From assembly GCF_001045465.1 (NCBI RefSeq), contig NZ_LFND01000003.1:744001-808000 (forward strand): DNA of 64,000 bases, read 5' to 3'. Source of the DNA: Chryseobacterium angstadtii (GTDB lineage: Bacteria; Bacteroidota; Bacteroidia; Flavobacteriales; Weeksellaceae). Within the stretch, counting starts at the first letter, position 1, and each line of letters begins with the position of its first letter. The position numbers were made by a program, and so were the translations under genes. Below are positions 26,718 through 36,360 of the stretch, piece by piece. The notes under the pieces are model-generated. The model made no database searches, was not told the DNA's origin, and saw nothing but the letters and a program-made list of their open reading frames with translations.

Positions 26718-27221
26718 TTATTGTGCAGCCTTTGTTTTTTGTGGATAGAGAAGGTTTTTTATTTCCGGGATTTTACTTTTTTTGACGATGTAGGTTTTAC
26801 AGATTTTGTTGTTCAGGTTCATACTGAAATTCATCTGAGTAGATTCATTTTCCCAAGTATGGTTGGGCGGAGGAATATAGTCCGTAAAGATCGGTCTGAG
26901 ATTCGCAAGGCATAATAAGTTTCTTTTTAAAGATAGTAAGAGTCTTGGATTATTTCCAAAATCATCAATTACTTTTATTTTAAACATACTCTTTCCTAAA
27001 GTGCTTCCCCAATACATTTCGCATATAGTTCCTGAAATAATAACACACAGAATAGAGTAGAGAAAGCCAACGATGGCTATTTTTTCAAAAAGAAATAAAG
27101 AAATAAGAAAGAAGGGAAGCATATCAATAAGTTTAGCGAAAAGCCTTTCTCTCTCATTGCCTTTATAAGTAGCATCATAAGGGAAATCATACTCAAAAGA
27201 ATTATAAATCCTGTATCCCAA
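26718..27221 (-). CDS. RDD family membrane protein
   Basis: 167 residues. LFAKLIDMLPFFLISLFLF carries the R/K..D start of the RDD domain in TM1, a second TM (VGFLYSILCVIISGTICEM) follows, and GSTLGKSMFKIKVID is the typical post-TM motif. Three TM segments would place it in the inner membrane. RDD proteins have been linked to ion transport but mostly lack a known role. It stands alone, convergent with the M28 peptidase. Confidence 0.8.
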   Translation of the reverse strand: MGYRIYNSFEYDFPYDATYKGNERERLFAKLIDMLPFFLISLFLFEKIAIVGFLYSILCVIISGTICEMYWGSTLGKSMFKIKVIDDFGNNPRLLLSLKRNLLCLANLRPIFTDYIPPPNHTWENESTQMNFSMNLNNKICKTYIVKKSKIPEIKNLLYPQKTKAAQ

Positions 27222-27366
27222 TTTATCAAACTGCCGGGTGGGTCAGCGAATAATTCTTCTGTCTTTAAGCTCAGATATTTTCATGGATATCTTTTATTTT
27301 TCCGATCATTCAAAAATAAAAATAATAGTTCAATAAAACACGTCAGGTTCTGTCGTATCGCGTATC

Positions 27367-27374
27367 TACATTTG
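27367..27374 (+). promoter_or_regulatory. Promoter -7 box for the beta-helix gene
   Basis: TACATTTG matches TAnnTTTG; the leader to the ATG at 27435 would be about 55 nt. GTATCGCGTATC lies just upstream. Confidence 0.55.
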
Positions 27375-27434
27375 TGTCAGTAAAATGACTGCAGGAATTT
27401 TTACCAATTAATATAAACCAAAAAACAAAATTTT

Positions 27435-29030
27435 ATGATTTACGCAAATGCTTTTTTCACATCGGGTAATAGCTATCCTAATGAAGACATTGTAGAACTG
27501 GCAGATAATTATACGCACCAGGCTGTCACTTACAAAAAGGTAGGAACTGCTGTTGAAGATGGAGTGATCTATCGGAAAAAGGATAATGATTTTTATGAAA
27601 GACAATGGTCAGGCTACGTGAATGCATTGTGGTGGAATATCAAGGAACCGGGTATCTCAGTTACAACCGTTACAGAACGTATTAACAAGGCTCTGGCTCC
27701 GGGATATGATATCTTTTTTGATGAAATGTCTATTGAGATTGATGGAACACTTTATCTGCAAAGTAATCAAAAGATCCTGTCGAATAACTGTAAGATAAAG
27801 CAGACAGCAGAAAGCAAGGAAATTTTTAATTGCGAAAATAAAGAAAATATCTCGATTAAAGGTTTTAGTTTAGAAGGAAAGAAAGGTGAATATGTAGCCA
27901 GTTCCAGTTCCAAAAATGTAGGGATTATGGCTCACAATGCTAAGAATCTTATTATCGAAAAGAATAGGTTTAAAAATTTCACTTATTCTGCAGTATCAGG
28001 ATGGGGTGGAGTTAAACATTTTATTTTCAGATTCAACAGGGTTACCAATGAATTTCCTGATGGTTGGGCAACAGCAGGTTCCAGTTACAAAAAGGATAAT
28101 ATGGGTATTGTAGTAGCCGGAGAAAATCTGACCATTTTTAAAAATCACTTTGAAAATTCGTCACAGGGTATTTACATTGCTGAAAACTCCAATTTTGTCA
28201 GTATTTCAGATAATGATGTTGAAAATACCATTCTGGAACACGGGATGTATCTTGATTCCGGTATTTCAAATCTTACCGTGATAGGAAACAGAGTGAGAAA
28301 TACCGTGAAAGTTGGGATCAAGCTTCAAAACTCTGATAAGGCAGGTTATGTCAGCAATAATATAGTAATTTCTAATAATATTGTTGAAAATACAGGCGAG
28401 GGAGGCGATGGTATTTTGATCAATAATACAACAGCGCCAGAGGTTCCGCAGCTTTATGCAAAAAATGTGGTAGTTTCAGGAAATGTAGTCAGAAATGCAG
28501 GCCAGCATGGGATTAATGTAAGATTTGTAGATCTGGGAGTGGTCTCTAATAATGTAATCAATGATATCCGCTATGCAGGAATTTATATTTCTGATACAAA
28601 AGGAGTTGAAATTGCCAACAATAATATTAAAATGACAAAGGAAAATGGAATTATGATTGAAGCCAATAATTATTTACTGTCTGCCAACTTTAATACCATT
28701 GAAAATCCGGGAATGAAAGATTCAGGTTTGGAAGATCTGTTAACAGGAATTACCCTTCGCGGAACAAAAAATAAAGAAATTTCATTGAGGTATAATAAAA
28801 TGATCGGCAACGGAACTGCTATGAGATACGGTGTTTTTGTAGAGTTCGTAGAACCGGCAGGCCCTAATCCTCAGCAGCAGACTTTTCAGGAGACCTATGA
28901 AATGGTAGGAAATACAGTGCTGAATGTTTTTCGCAGCGAATACAGGTTTTTAAATGTCATTAAAAAACTTAGAGTGTTCCGTAATAATTATATAAATTTA
29001 TCAAGCTTTCCTCCTGTAGAGCAATTCTAA
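27435..29030 (+). CDS. Right-handed parallel beta-helix protein
   Basis: 531 residues. From about residue 110 onward there are many 22-25 residue rungs with the pattern N-x-[VI]-x-x-N-x-[VI] (for example NFVSISDNDVEN, NLTVIGNRVRNT, NIVISNNIVENT, NVVVSGNVVRNA, GVVSNNVINDI), i.e. PbH1 repeats. The N-terminal 100 residues are not helical-repeat and contain YERQWSGYVNALWWN. No signal peptide is visible. Beta-helix proteins include pectate lyases, alginate epimerases and phage-type tail spikes; absence of a secretion signal makes the tail-spike/adhesin-like option worth considering. It has its own promoter and terminator. Confidence 0.78.
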   Translation: MIYANAFFTSGNSYPNEDIVELADNYTHQAVTYKKVGTAVEDGVIYRKKDNDFYERQWSGYVNALWWNIKEPGISVTTVTERINKALAPGYDIFFDEMSIEIDGTLYLQSNQKILSNNCKIKQTAESKEIFNCENKENISIKGFSLEGKKGEYVASSSSKNVGIMAHNAKNLIIEKNRFKNFTYSAVSGWGGVKHFIFRFNRVTNEFPDGWATAGSSYKKDNMGIVVAGENLTIFKNHFENSSQGIYIAENSNFVSISDNDVENTILEHGMYLDSGISNLTVIGNRVRNTVKVGIKLQNSDKAGYVSNNIVISNNIVENTGEGGDGILINNTTAPEVPQLYAKNVVVSGNVVRNAGQHGINVRFVDLGVVSNNVINDIRYAGIYISDTKGVEIANNNIKMTKENGIMIEANNYLLSANFNTIENPGMKDSGLEDLLTGITLRGTKNKEISLRYNKMIGNGTAMRYGVFVEFVEPAGPNPQQQTFQETYEMVGNTVLNVFRSEYRFLNVIKKLRVFRNNYINLSSFPPVEQF

Positions 29031-29042
29031 AAAATCTATAAG

Positions 29043-29082
29043 AATAATAAGGCCGTCAATTTCGGCAGCCTTATTATTTTTG
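29043..29082. terminator. Hairpin terminator after the beta-helix gene
   Basis: AATAATAAGGC and GCCTTATTATT pair over 11 bp and are followed by TTT. The symmetrical A/T flanks allow use by the convergent minus-strand operon too. Confidence 0.82.
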
Positions 29083-29120
29083 CGATGAATTTTTCGTAAA
29101 TTAATTTAGTCTTTTCATTT

Positions 29121-29297
29121 TTACCGGTTCTTATTATAAAGAATTAGACCGGGAACAAGGCAAATTAATGCAACGCCAATCAATGGCCAATCGCCATAGA
29201 GAAACAAGAAGTTGGTTTCCTTTGCAGGTCCCATTTTGAGAATTACCACCAAAATGAAACCGATCAGAATAAGGATAATACCCAGTGTTTTTTTCAT
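29121..29297 (-). CDS. Small two-TM membrane protein
   Basis: 58 residues (MKKTLGIILILIGFILVVIL... GPLIL-type second segment ...YNKNR). Two hydrophobic helices, residues 3-21 and 38-53, are separated by a short loop (GPAKETNFLFLYGDW). The start lies 5 nt after the preceding gene's stop, so it closes the five-gene operon from 31255. The family is not recognised. Confidence 0.7.
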   Translation of the reverse strand: MKKTLGIILILIGFILVVILKMGPAKETNFLFLYGDWPLIGVALICLVPGLILYNKNR

Positions 29298-29302
29298 ATA
29301 TA

Positions 29303-29842
29303 TTATTTTTTTGAACCTACATACTGCACCCCGGAAAGTGCTTGTTTGGCATTCACACTTACTCCTTTTTTCCCTGTTTTGGTACCGCCAGCCGATATCT
29401 CTCCATTGGCACCTACTTTCACGCCTCCGGCTTTAATACCTCCTTTTCCTACAGAAACATTGCCGTAATCTAATGGTGACATTCCGAGACAATTACTTTT
29501 GTTATTCAGAGCAATAGATATCTGCTGCTCTTCTTTGTCAAAAACAATGCATCCTATATTCACAGCATAGCCTGCCATATTTTGTGGCGGAATATTATAC
29601 ACTTCTTTATCTTCGTTGGCCGCGTTTCTTACCGCATAAAAAGTAGTTTTCCCAATAAGATTGCTGATCCATATTTTTTTGGAAGAGCTTTTATCTTGGG
29701 TAATTACTACATCGTTCTGCATCATATTTCTAACCTTATCCGGAGCTATGATAGCTGATTCTGCATATTTTCCAATAATACTTTGTCCGAAACAAATGGC
29801 AAAACCTCCTAGAAGTGTTAGTGTTAAAATTGTCTTTTTCAT
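29303..29842 (-). CDS. Secreted protein with Gly-rich C-terminus
   Basis: 179 residues with a signal peptide (TLTLLGGFAICFGQS). The middle part contains IWISNLIGKTTFYAVRN and a single-pair Cys region (NIGCIVFD, NKSNCLGM). The last 60 residues are repetitive: VSVGKGGIKAGGVKVGANG then AGGTKTGKKGVSVN, i.e. short K-G-G steps that could form a compact beta ladder. No family recognised. It lies between the 58-residue protein and the first PH-like membrane protein on the same strand. Confidence 0.65.
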   Translation of the reverse strand: MKKTILTLTLLGGFAICFGQSIIGKYAESAIIAPDKVRNMMQNDVVITQDKSSSKKIWISNLIGKTTFYAVRNAANEDKEVYNIPPQNMAGYAVNIGCIVFDKEEQQISIALNNKSNCLGMSPLDYGNVSVGKGGIKAGGVKVGANGEISAGGTKTGKKGVSVNAKQALSGVQYVGSKK

Positions 29843-29853
29843 AATCCTAAAAT

Positions 29854-30312
29854 TTATGTATTCAGTATTTCTTCTAATTCATTGTACAGTTGCTGTATTT
29901 TCCTTTTACCAAAGGATTGTGCCAGCACATGGCGCTTACTGGTTTCACCTGTACCGAACCTTACAAAAAGCTCTGTATTGATGGGCAGACGCAGATAATA
30001 AACAGTTTCCAGCTCAAATCCTGAAAAATCGGAGAAGGGGTATTGTATCGGTTCTTTTCCCCGGACTCCTGTATCTATTTTTATCATCTTTTCTTCAGGG
30101 AAAAGCCTTGTTTTGGATGATCTCAACAACATCAAGACTATGATTAACACTGTAAAAGCAATAAGTGAGAGACCGGTTTTGAAATACGCGCTATACACTA
30201 CAGTAGCGATACCTATAAACAGCCATGCAACCAGAATGATATGAGCTAAGGAAACAAATGTTGTTATTTTATAAGCTTTTCCGTCCGGAATAAGATATTT
30301 ATAGGACATCAT
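29854..30312 (-). CDS. Two-TM membrane protein, PH-like, first of three related
   Basis: 152 residues: short N-terminus, two TM helices (residues 16-37, 45-65), then a beta-rich cytoplasmic part (LFPEEKMIKIDTGVRG, FSDFSGFELETVYYL) ending in a helix. This layout matches small bacterial PH-domain membrane proteins. The stop/start of this and the next gene share one base at 30312. Function unknown. Confidence 0.65.
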   Translation of the reverse strand: MMSYKYLIPDGKAYKITTFVSLAHIILVAWLFIGIATVVYSAYFKTGLSLIAFTVLIIVLMLLRSSKTRLFPEEKMIKIDTGVRGKEPIQYPFSDFSGFELETVYYLRLPINTELFVRFGTGETSKRHVLAQSFGKRKIQQLYNELEEILNT

Positions 30313-30794
30313 TAATTTTTTGTATTTATCTGTTTTTGTATAACCGGTAATACTTCTTCTTCAAATATCCGGCACCTCTTTTTATGAGTAAGAAACGGAC
30401 TTATCTGATAAGATTTTCCATAAGGACTGCTTTTGTCTGCAATGGCAAAATAGGGCTTTCCATTCAGGGAATTCTGTACAATCTCTGTTTCATTTTTTGA
30501 AATGAAATTCCGTTTGAAATACCCTCCGAAACTCATGGTTATTTTACCCTCACCAGCTGGTATCATAATCCGGATATCTGCACTGAAAATTTTATATAAA
30601 AGTGCCATTACAGACAAACAGGAGCCGATCGCCAGTGGCAGTTGCCAGAAGTCTCCAAAACGAACGGCAAGAAAAACGGACAAAATCCAGAAGCATAATC
30701 CTGCAATGATTACCCGTACGGCTCTGGGTGCATAACATTTATTAGGAGTCAGCACCAGATTACCTCCTTGCCAATACATCATCTGTTCTTTCAT
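30312..30794 (-). CDS. Two-TM membrane protein, PH-like, second of three related
   Basis: 160 residues: two TMs (about 29-47 and 53-70), then IMIPAGEGKITMSFGGYFKRNFISKNE and a strand-rich C-terminus. Same layout as its neighbours. The 3' end touches the next gene, and the start overlaps the preceding gene's stop by four bases (30791-30794), so the three are translationally coupled. Confidence 0.65.
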   Translation of the reverse strand: MKEQMMYWQGGNLVLTPNKCYAPRAVRVIIAGLCFWILSVFLAVRFGDFWQLPLAIGSCLSVMALLYKIFSADIRIMIPAGEGKITMSFGGYFKRNFISKNETEIVQNSLNGKPYFAIADKSSPYGKSYQISPFLTHKKRCRIFEEEVLPVIQKQINTKN

Positions 30795-31255
30795 CGTATG
30801 CCCAGTATTTTTTCGGTCTCCAACAAGAGCACTTCCGTGTTTTTTGAATTCATAAGGCTTTGCCCCAGCAAAACAGATTTTTGCTTATTTCCGTCCATAA
30901 CCACGGCAAAAGCTGATGAAATGAGTATGAGCACATAAATACGGTTATTAATGCTAAAGCTTTGAATATCTGAAAAGGTAATTTGCTGTGTAGCTGATAA
31001 AAGACCTGCTTTTTGAACAACAGTCTGTCTGTTCATATCAATAACTACGCTGCTGAACATCCGGGAGAGAAAACCACAGCCAAACAACAACACAATGCCT
31101 GCAAAAATGTAGGCTTCTGCTTGAGGTCCTCTTTTAATGAAAAACCACAAACCAACAGCAAAGAGTAGCAATGCCATAATAATGTATTGGTTGTTGAGAC
31201 TTTTACGTTGGTAAACATTCGGACTTGTTTCTTTGTAAAATCGGTAGTCTTTCAT
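30791..31255 (-). CDS. Two-TM membrane protein, PH-like, third of three related
   Basis: 154 residues: an N-terminal strand (YRFYKETSPNVYQRKSL), two TMs (about 25-43 and 48-66), then VVIDMNRQTVVQKAGLLSATQQITFSDIQSFSI, a PH-like beta meander, and a terminal helix. First gene of the operon, divergent from the TPR-HTH regulator. The three paralogues may form a hetero-oligomer in the inner membrane. Confidence 0.65.
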   Translation of the reverse strand: MKDYRFYKETSPNVYQRKSLNNQYIIMALLLFAVGLWFFIKRGPQAEAYIFAGIVLLFGCGFLSRMFSSVVIDMNRQTVVQKAGLLSATQQITFSDIQSFSINNRIYVLILISSAFAVVMDGNKQKSVLLGQSLMNSKNTEVLLLETEKILGIR

Positions 31256-31358
31256 ACTGTTTATTATTGTTTTTTTTTAATTTTTATAACATCAACTTTT
31301 ATCATAGCGAAATTATTTTCCTGACACGCGTTATGCAAAATTATGATGACGTCAAATC

Positions 31359-31397
31359 GACTACAGTCAAATATACCCCGACTACAAAGTGACTACA
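31359..31397 (+). promoter_or_regulatory. Three phased GACTACA direct repeats (putative operator)
   Basis: GACTACA occurs at 31359-31365, 31380-31386 and 31391-31397, start-to-start 21 and 11 bp, about two and one helical turns. The sequence lies in the divergent gap and is just preceded by the palindrome TGACGTCA (31347-31354). Confidence 0.5.
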
Positions 31398-31490
31398 GTT
31401 TTTCTGTTTTCATTTGGTTTTCAATGTTTTAAAGTGTTTTTGTCAAGTCAAAAAAATGGACAATTCCGATTAAACCGATTACAGAATTTA

Positions 31491-31498
31491 TACATTTG
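31491..31498 (+). promoter_or_regulatory. Promoter -7 box for the TPR-HTH regulator
   Basis: TACATTTG matches TAnnTTTG. It lies only 5 nt before the ATG at 31503, implying a leaderless or nearly leaderless mRNA, and argues against the upstream in-frame start at 31389. Confidence 0.55.
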
Positions 31499-31502
31499 TT
31501 TT

Positions 31503-33326
31503 ATGATAAAAAATTTATGTTTCGTTCTTCTGCTGATTGGCAGTATGCTGTATGCCCAAAATACCTATACGGACAGCCTGATCAATAAACTAAAAACAGA
31601 GAAATTATCCATTGCTGAAAAATTGAAACTTTACGAACTTCTTATTGAAATATACAGAAGTGAACAGTTGTACGATAAAGCCTCGGGCTACAACAAAGAA
31701 TTTCTGCAATTTGCACGGTCTGTTAATGATCATTTGGCTATAACAAAGGCTTATACTTATCAGGGTATTATCCTTTGTAACCTTGAAGAGTATGATAAGG
31801 TGCGTCCATATATAGATTCTGCCACAGCCAGTTCATCCAAAAACAATAATAAAATAGCACAGGCTTACGCTGATTTTTTGCCGGCTTATTATATGTTCTC
31901 CCTTTATGAATATAAAAAATCAACTACCTATCTCCTTAAAAGTATATCATTATTGGAAAAAACGGAAGGTGACCCAATGCTTGAATTTAAACTCTATTAC
32001 CTGTTATACGGCACCTATACTACCTGGAGCGATCTGAAAAACAGCTTTAAATACGCTCGTAAATGCATAGAACAAGCAGAAAAGTCGGGAAATAAAAACC
32101 AGTTAAGTAATGCTTACACTGCATTGGCAACCGCTTATACTTATCAATATGAAAAAAGCAACAAAAAGGAAGATCTGAAAGCCATTATGGATAATTCTGA
32201 AAAAGCAGCCATGCTGTATAAAGAGTTTCCTGGGCAGGTATCAGGTAATACCTATGCTATTGCCCGGAATAATATTGCCAGTTATATTCTGAAATATTCC
32301 TCTGATTTAACGCCGGATTTGCGGAAACAAATACAATATAATATAAGTGAAGCACTTAATGCCTCCCAATACATTGCAAAACCACAATCTATAAAGGCTG
32401 GGAGTCTTGGGATGCTGGCTAATTTGGCAACAAGAGATAATGATCTGGACAAAGCGGAAAAATATTTACTGCAGGCAGAAGCGGGATTACTAACCCAATC
32501 ACCGGTTTACTATTACATAATGATACAAATCGTAAGTGATTTGGCAGAATTATATGAAAAGAAAGGGAACCTGGTAAAAGCTATTGAATATCAGAAAAAA
32601 GTAACAAAATATACTATTGACCAATTCAACCAGGACGAAGCATCCAATGTAAAAAGACTGGATGCACAATACCAGGCCGAGAAAAGTGAGCAGGAAGTAA
32701 AATCATTACAAAAACAAAAGCTGCTGTATATTATCCTCGGGATTATAGGAGCTATCGGGTCATTCTTTATGTTCCGTTCTTATCACTTCAAGCTAAGGTT
32801 GTCCATAGAAAAAGAGAAAAAGTTGAATACGGAAAAACATGAAGCCGAAATGCAGATACAGCTTGAACAAGAAGCACAGGCAAGGCTGAAAGCAGAACAG
32901 GAACTCCTGATTCTGAAGCAGCAGAAGCTGAATGATGAAGTGCTTGCCAATCAGTTGCATTTACAGCATAAAGACAATGTTCTGTTGCAGTTAAAGGAAA
33001 AACTGGCCACAGAAGAACCGATCAATATACAGCAGATATTACGGGAAGAAACGCGTGCCAATAACGAATTTGAAAAAACTAAATACCAGATACAGGAGAT
33101 ACACCCTGATTTTTTCAGAAGTCTGAACGAAAAAGCCACCCAGAAACTGACTTTACTGGATCAGAAATACTGTGCTTATTTATACCTGGGAATGGACACA
33201 AAACAAATTGCCAGCCTTCTCAACGTAGAACCCAAAAGTGTACGGATGACCAAATACAGATTAAAGCAGAAATTTGCTCTAAACCCCGAAACTGACCTTG
33301 TAAACTATCTAAAGGGGATAGGTTAA
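31503..33326 (+). CDS. TPR sensor-regulator with C-terminal LuxR-like HTH
   Basis: 607 residues from 31503. Signal peptide (MIKNLCFVLLLIGSMLYAQ), TPR-type helical repeats over residues 25-400, a TM helix near 418-435 (LLYIILGIIGAIGSFFMF), a coiled coil (about 445-530, Glu/Gln/Lys-rich), and a C-terminal HTH (LDQKYCAYLYLGMDTKQIASLLNVEPKSVRMTKYRLKQ read in two parts). This is the Bacteroidota one-protein membrane sensor arrangement: periplasmic TPRs and a cytoplasmic DNA-binding tail. It faces the five-gene membrane-protein operon across a gap with phased direct repeats, a likely target. Confidence 0.85.
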   Translation: MIKNLCFVLLLIGSMLYAQNTYTDSLINKLKTEKLSIAEKLKLYELLIEIYRSEQLYDKASGYNKEFLQFARSVNDHLAITKAYTYQGIILCNLEEYDKVRPYIDSATASSSKNNNKIAQAYADFLPAYYMFSLYEYKKSTTYLLKSISLLEKTEGDPMLEFKLYYLLYGTYTTWSDLKNSFKYARKCIEQAEKSGNKNQLSNAYTALATAYTYQYEKSNKKEDLKAIMDNSEKAAMLYKEFPGQVSGNTYAIARNNIASYILKYSSDLTPDLRKQIQYNISEALNASQYIAKPQSIKAGSLGMLANLATRDNDLDKAEKYLLQAEAGLLTQSPVYYYIMIQIVSDLAELYEKKGNLVKAIEYQKKVTKYTIDQFNQDEASNVKRLDAQYQAEKSEQEVKSLQKQKLLYIILGIIGAIGSFFMFRSYHFKLRLSIEKEKKLNTEKHEAEMQIQLEQEAQARLKAEQELLILKQQKLNDEVLANQLHLQHKDNVLLQLKEKLATEEPINIQQILREETRANNEFEKTKYQIQEIHPDFFRSLNEKATQKLTLLDQKYCAYLYLGMDTKQIASLLNVEPKSVRMTKYRLKQKFALNPETDLVNYLKGIG

Positions 33327-33387
33327 CAGGATCATCATTAAGTCTAGGCTATTATAGATAAAGATTATTTTAAATGATTAAAAGTGA

Positions 33388-33420
33388 TAAGGCTGTCCTT
33401 TTGGGCAGCCTTATTATGGT
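33388..33420. terminator. Hairpin terminator after the TPR-HTH gene
   Basis: ATAAGGCTGTCC and GGGCAGCCTTAT form a 12-bp stem with a T-rich loop; flanks are A/T-rich on both sides. Confidence 0.75.
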
Positions 33421-33441
33421 TATGATGATAATTTTCTTAAA

Positions 33442-34086
<645 letters not shown>

Positions 34087-34122
34087 TTATTTTGTTTGTA
34101 ATATTGAACAGATTTCAGATCC

Positions 34123-36246
34123 TTATAAAATCATGCTCAGCTGAATTCTTTTTCTTGCTTCATCTACTTCTGTCACTTTCACGCGGACATGCTGGTGAAG
34201 TTTTACCACTTCATTCACGTCAGATACAAACCCATCTTTAAGCTGAGAAATATGAACAAGACCGCTTTCCTTAATTCCCATGTCTACAAAACATCCGAAA
34301 GCCGTAATATTATTGACAATTCCGGGAAGAATCATTCCGGGTTTTAAATCTCTGATGCTTTTTACATTAGGATCGAACTCGAATACTTTGGCTGCTTTTC
34401 TGGGATCTAATCCGGGTTTTTCCAGCTCTTTCAAAATATCCTTAATTCCCAAAATCCCGATTTCTTCTGTAGTATAATTTTCAGGTTTTACTAAAGCTAT
34501 CTTCTCCTTGCTGGCAATCAGTTCATGGGTTTTAATGCCCAAATCTTTAGCCATTTTCTCTACAATTCCATAAGCTTCAGGATGAACAGCCGAATTATCC
34601 AGAGGATTTTTTGCATGAGCAATTCTTACGAAAGCGGCTGCCTGCTGAAAAGCTTTTTCTCCCAGTCTCGGAACTTTTTTTAACTGTTTCCGGTCTTCAA
34701 AAGCACCGTTTTCCGTGCGGTAATTCACTATGTTTTCTGCCATTTTCTCCCCAATTCCGGAAACGTAACTCAATAATGATTTACTTGCCGTATTTAAGTT
34801 GATCCCTACGGAGTTAACACATCGCATCACCGTTGAATCCAGTTCGTTTTTCAATTGGGTCTGATCTACATCATGCTGATACTGGCCCACACCGATAGAC
34901 TTGGCATCAATTTTAACCAGTTCTGCCAGCGGATCAGAAAGTCTTCTTCCAATGGAAACGGCACCTCGTACGGTCACATCATAAGACGGGAATTCATCCC
35001 TGGCAATTTTACTGGCAGAATATACGGAAGCTCCGGCTTCAGACACCACAAAAACCTGCAATGGCTTATCAAAAGCGATTTTTTTGATGAAAAATTCAGT
35101 TTCCCGGCTGGCGGTTCCGTTTCCGATGGATATGGCTTCAATATTATAGGCATTCACCATAGAACGGATTTTTTTCATGGCCATTCCGCTTTCATTTTGC
35201 GGGGCGTGAGGGTAGAGGGTCTCATTATGGAGAAGATCTCCTTTTTCATCCAGACATACCACTTTGCATCCGCTTTTGTATCCCGGGTCAATGGCAAGGA
35301 TTCTTTTTTCCCCTAAAGGAGGTGCCAGAAGCAGCTGACTTAGGTTTTCGGAGAATATTTCAATGGCTTTTTTGTCGGCTTTTTCTTTAGCTTCCTGCAA
35401 GGTTTCGTTGGAAATAGCAGGTTCTAAAAGCCGTTTGTAGCTGTCTTTAATGGCGATGGCAATCTGTTCAGAACTTTCATTGTTAGATTTAATGATGGCT
35501 TTTTCTATAAAGTCAATGGCTTCTTCTTTATCAATGCCAATATTCACTTTTACAAAACCTTCAGATTCAGCTCTGAGCATGGCCAAAAGTCTGTGAGAAG
35601 GTGTTCTGCCGAGGCTTTCTTCCCATTCAAAATACTGCGAAAACTTCTGGGCGTCTTCTTCATCCTTTTTAGCTTTAACGACTTTGGAAGTAATCATGGC
35701 TTTACGCTGGAAAAGACGGCGAAGATTTTTGCGGACGTACATATTTTCATTGATCCATTCTGCCATAATATCTCTGGCTCCCTGAAGTGCATCTTCTTCG
35801 GTAGGAACCTCATTGTTCAGATATTTAGAAACCAGAAACTGTAAATTATTGTTTTTCTGACTCATGATAATCTTGGCCAAAGGTTCCAGACCTTTTTCTT
35901 TAGCAGCATCTGCTTTTGTCTTTCTGCGCTTTTTAAAGGGCAGATAAAGATCTTCCAGTTCCAGGATATCAAAACTTTCCTCAATTCTTTGTTTAAGCTC
36001 AGGAGTCAGCGCATTTTGTTCTTCAATGGATTTTAAAATACTTTCCTTTCGTTTCACAAGTTCCTCAAAATGTTTACTGATCTTGGAAATTTCTTCAATC
36101 TGAACTTCATCCAGGTTTCCTGTTTTATCCTTTCTGTAGCGGGAAATAAATGGAACAGTGCAGTCTTCTGCTAATAATTGAAGGGTATTGTTAATGCTCT
36201 TCTCCGAGATATTGAGCTGTTGCTGTATATAAGTTACAATCGTCAT
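34123..36246 (-). CDS. tex: Tex family RNA-binding transcription accessory protein
   Basis: 707 residues with the full Tex order: helical N-terminal part (about 1-190), YqgF/RNase H-like domain (RILAIDPGYKSGCKVV near residue 320), helix-hairpin-helix pair (LNTASKSLLSYVSGIGEKMA; LKKVPRLGEKAF), and a C-terminal S1 domain (PGMILPGIVNNITAFGCFV). Tex binds nucleic acid and supports transcription and viability under stress in other bacteria. Its start codon is about 40 nt from the tracrRNA terminator, so it marks the edge of the CRISPR locus. Confidence 0.93.
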   Translation of the reverse strand: MTIVTYIQQQLNISEKSINNTLQLLAEDCTVPFISRYRKDKTGNLDEVQIEEISKISKHFEELVKRKESILKSIEEQNALTPELKQRIEESFDILELEDLYLPFKKRRKTKADAAKEKGLEPLAKIIMSQKNNNLQFLVSKYLNNEVPTEEDALQGARDIMAEWINENMYVRKNLRRLFQRKAMITSKVVKAKKDEEDAQKFSQYFEWEESLGRTPSHRLLAMLRAESEGFVKVNIGIDKEEAIDFIEKAIIKSNNESSEQIAIAIKDSYKRLLEPAISNETLQEAKEKADKKAIEIFSENLSQLLLAPPLGEKRILAIDPGYKSGCKVVCLDEKGDLLHNETLYPHAPQNESGMAMKKIRSMVNAYNIEAISIGNGTASRETEFFIKKIAFDKPLQVFVVSEAGASVYSASKIARDEFPSYDVTVRGAVSIGRRLSDPLAELVKIDAKSIGVGQYQHDVDQTQLKNELDSTVMRCVNSVGINLNTASKSLLSYVSGIGEKMAENIVNYRTENGAFEDRKQLKKVPRLGEKAFQQAAAFVRIAHAKNPLDNSAVHPEAYGIVEKMAKDLGIKTHELIASKEKIALVKPENYTTEEIGILGIKDILKELEKPGLDPRKAAKVFEFDPNVKSIRDLKPGMILPGIVNNITAFGCFVDMGIKESGLVHISQLKDGFVSDVNEVVKLHQHVRVKVTEVDEARKRIQLSMIL

Positions 36247-36286
36247 TGTTCTGTTTTCGAAAAGCTAAAATAAGGTTTTGGAATGG

Positions 36287-36360
36287 AAAAAGGCGAGTTG
36301 CCCCGCCTTAAATGTTTTCACAACGGAATAATCCTTATTGTGAATTGCTTTCAAAATTAT
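36287..36360 (-). ncRNA. tracrRNA of the type II-C CRISPR-Cas system
   Basis: On the minus strand, TATATTTG (36371-36364) is a perfect -7 box. Transcription would begin at about 36360 with the anti-repeat. Its 21 nt (36358-36338) are the exact complement of bases 2-22 of the only complete repeat (42033-42013). Then come AAGGATTATTCC, a small nexus hairpin, GTTGTGAAAACATTTAAGG, and a terminal hairpin GGCG...CGCC ending in TTTTT (36310-36287). About 74 nt. This anatomy is characteristic of II-C tracrRNAs of Bacteroidota. Confidence 0.85.

Noticed and set aside
31389-31502. Upstream start codon for the TPR-HTH regulator
   Set aside because: It lies before the predicted promoter box and would place 38 residues ahead of a good signal peptide.
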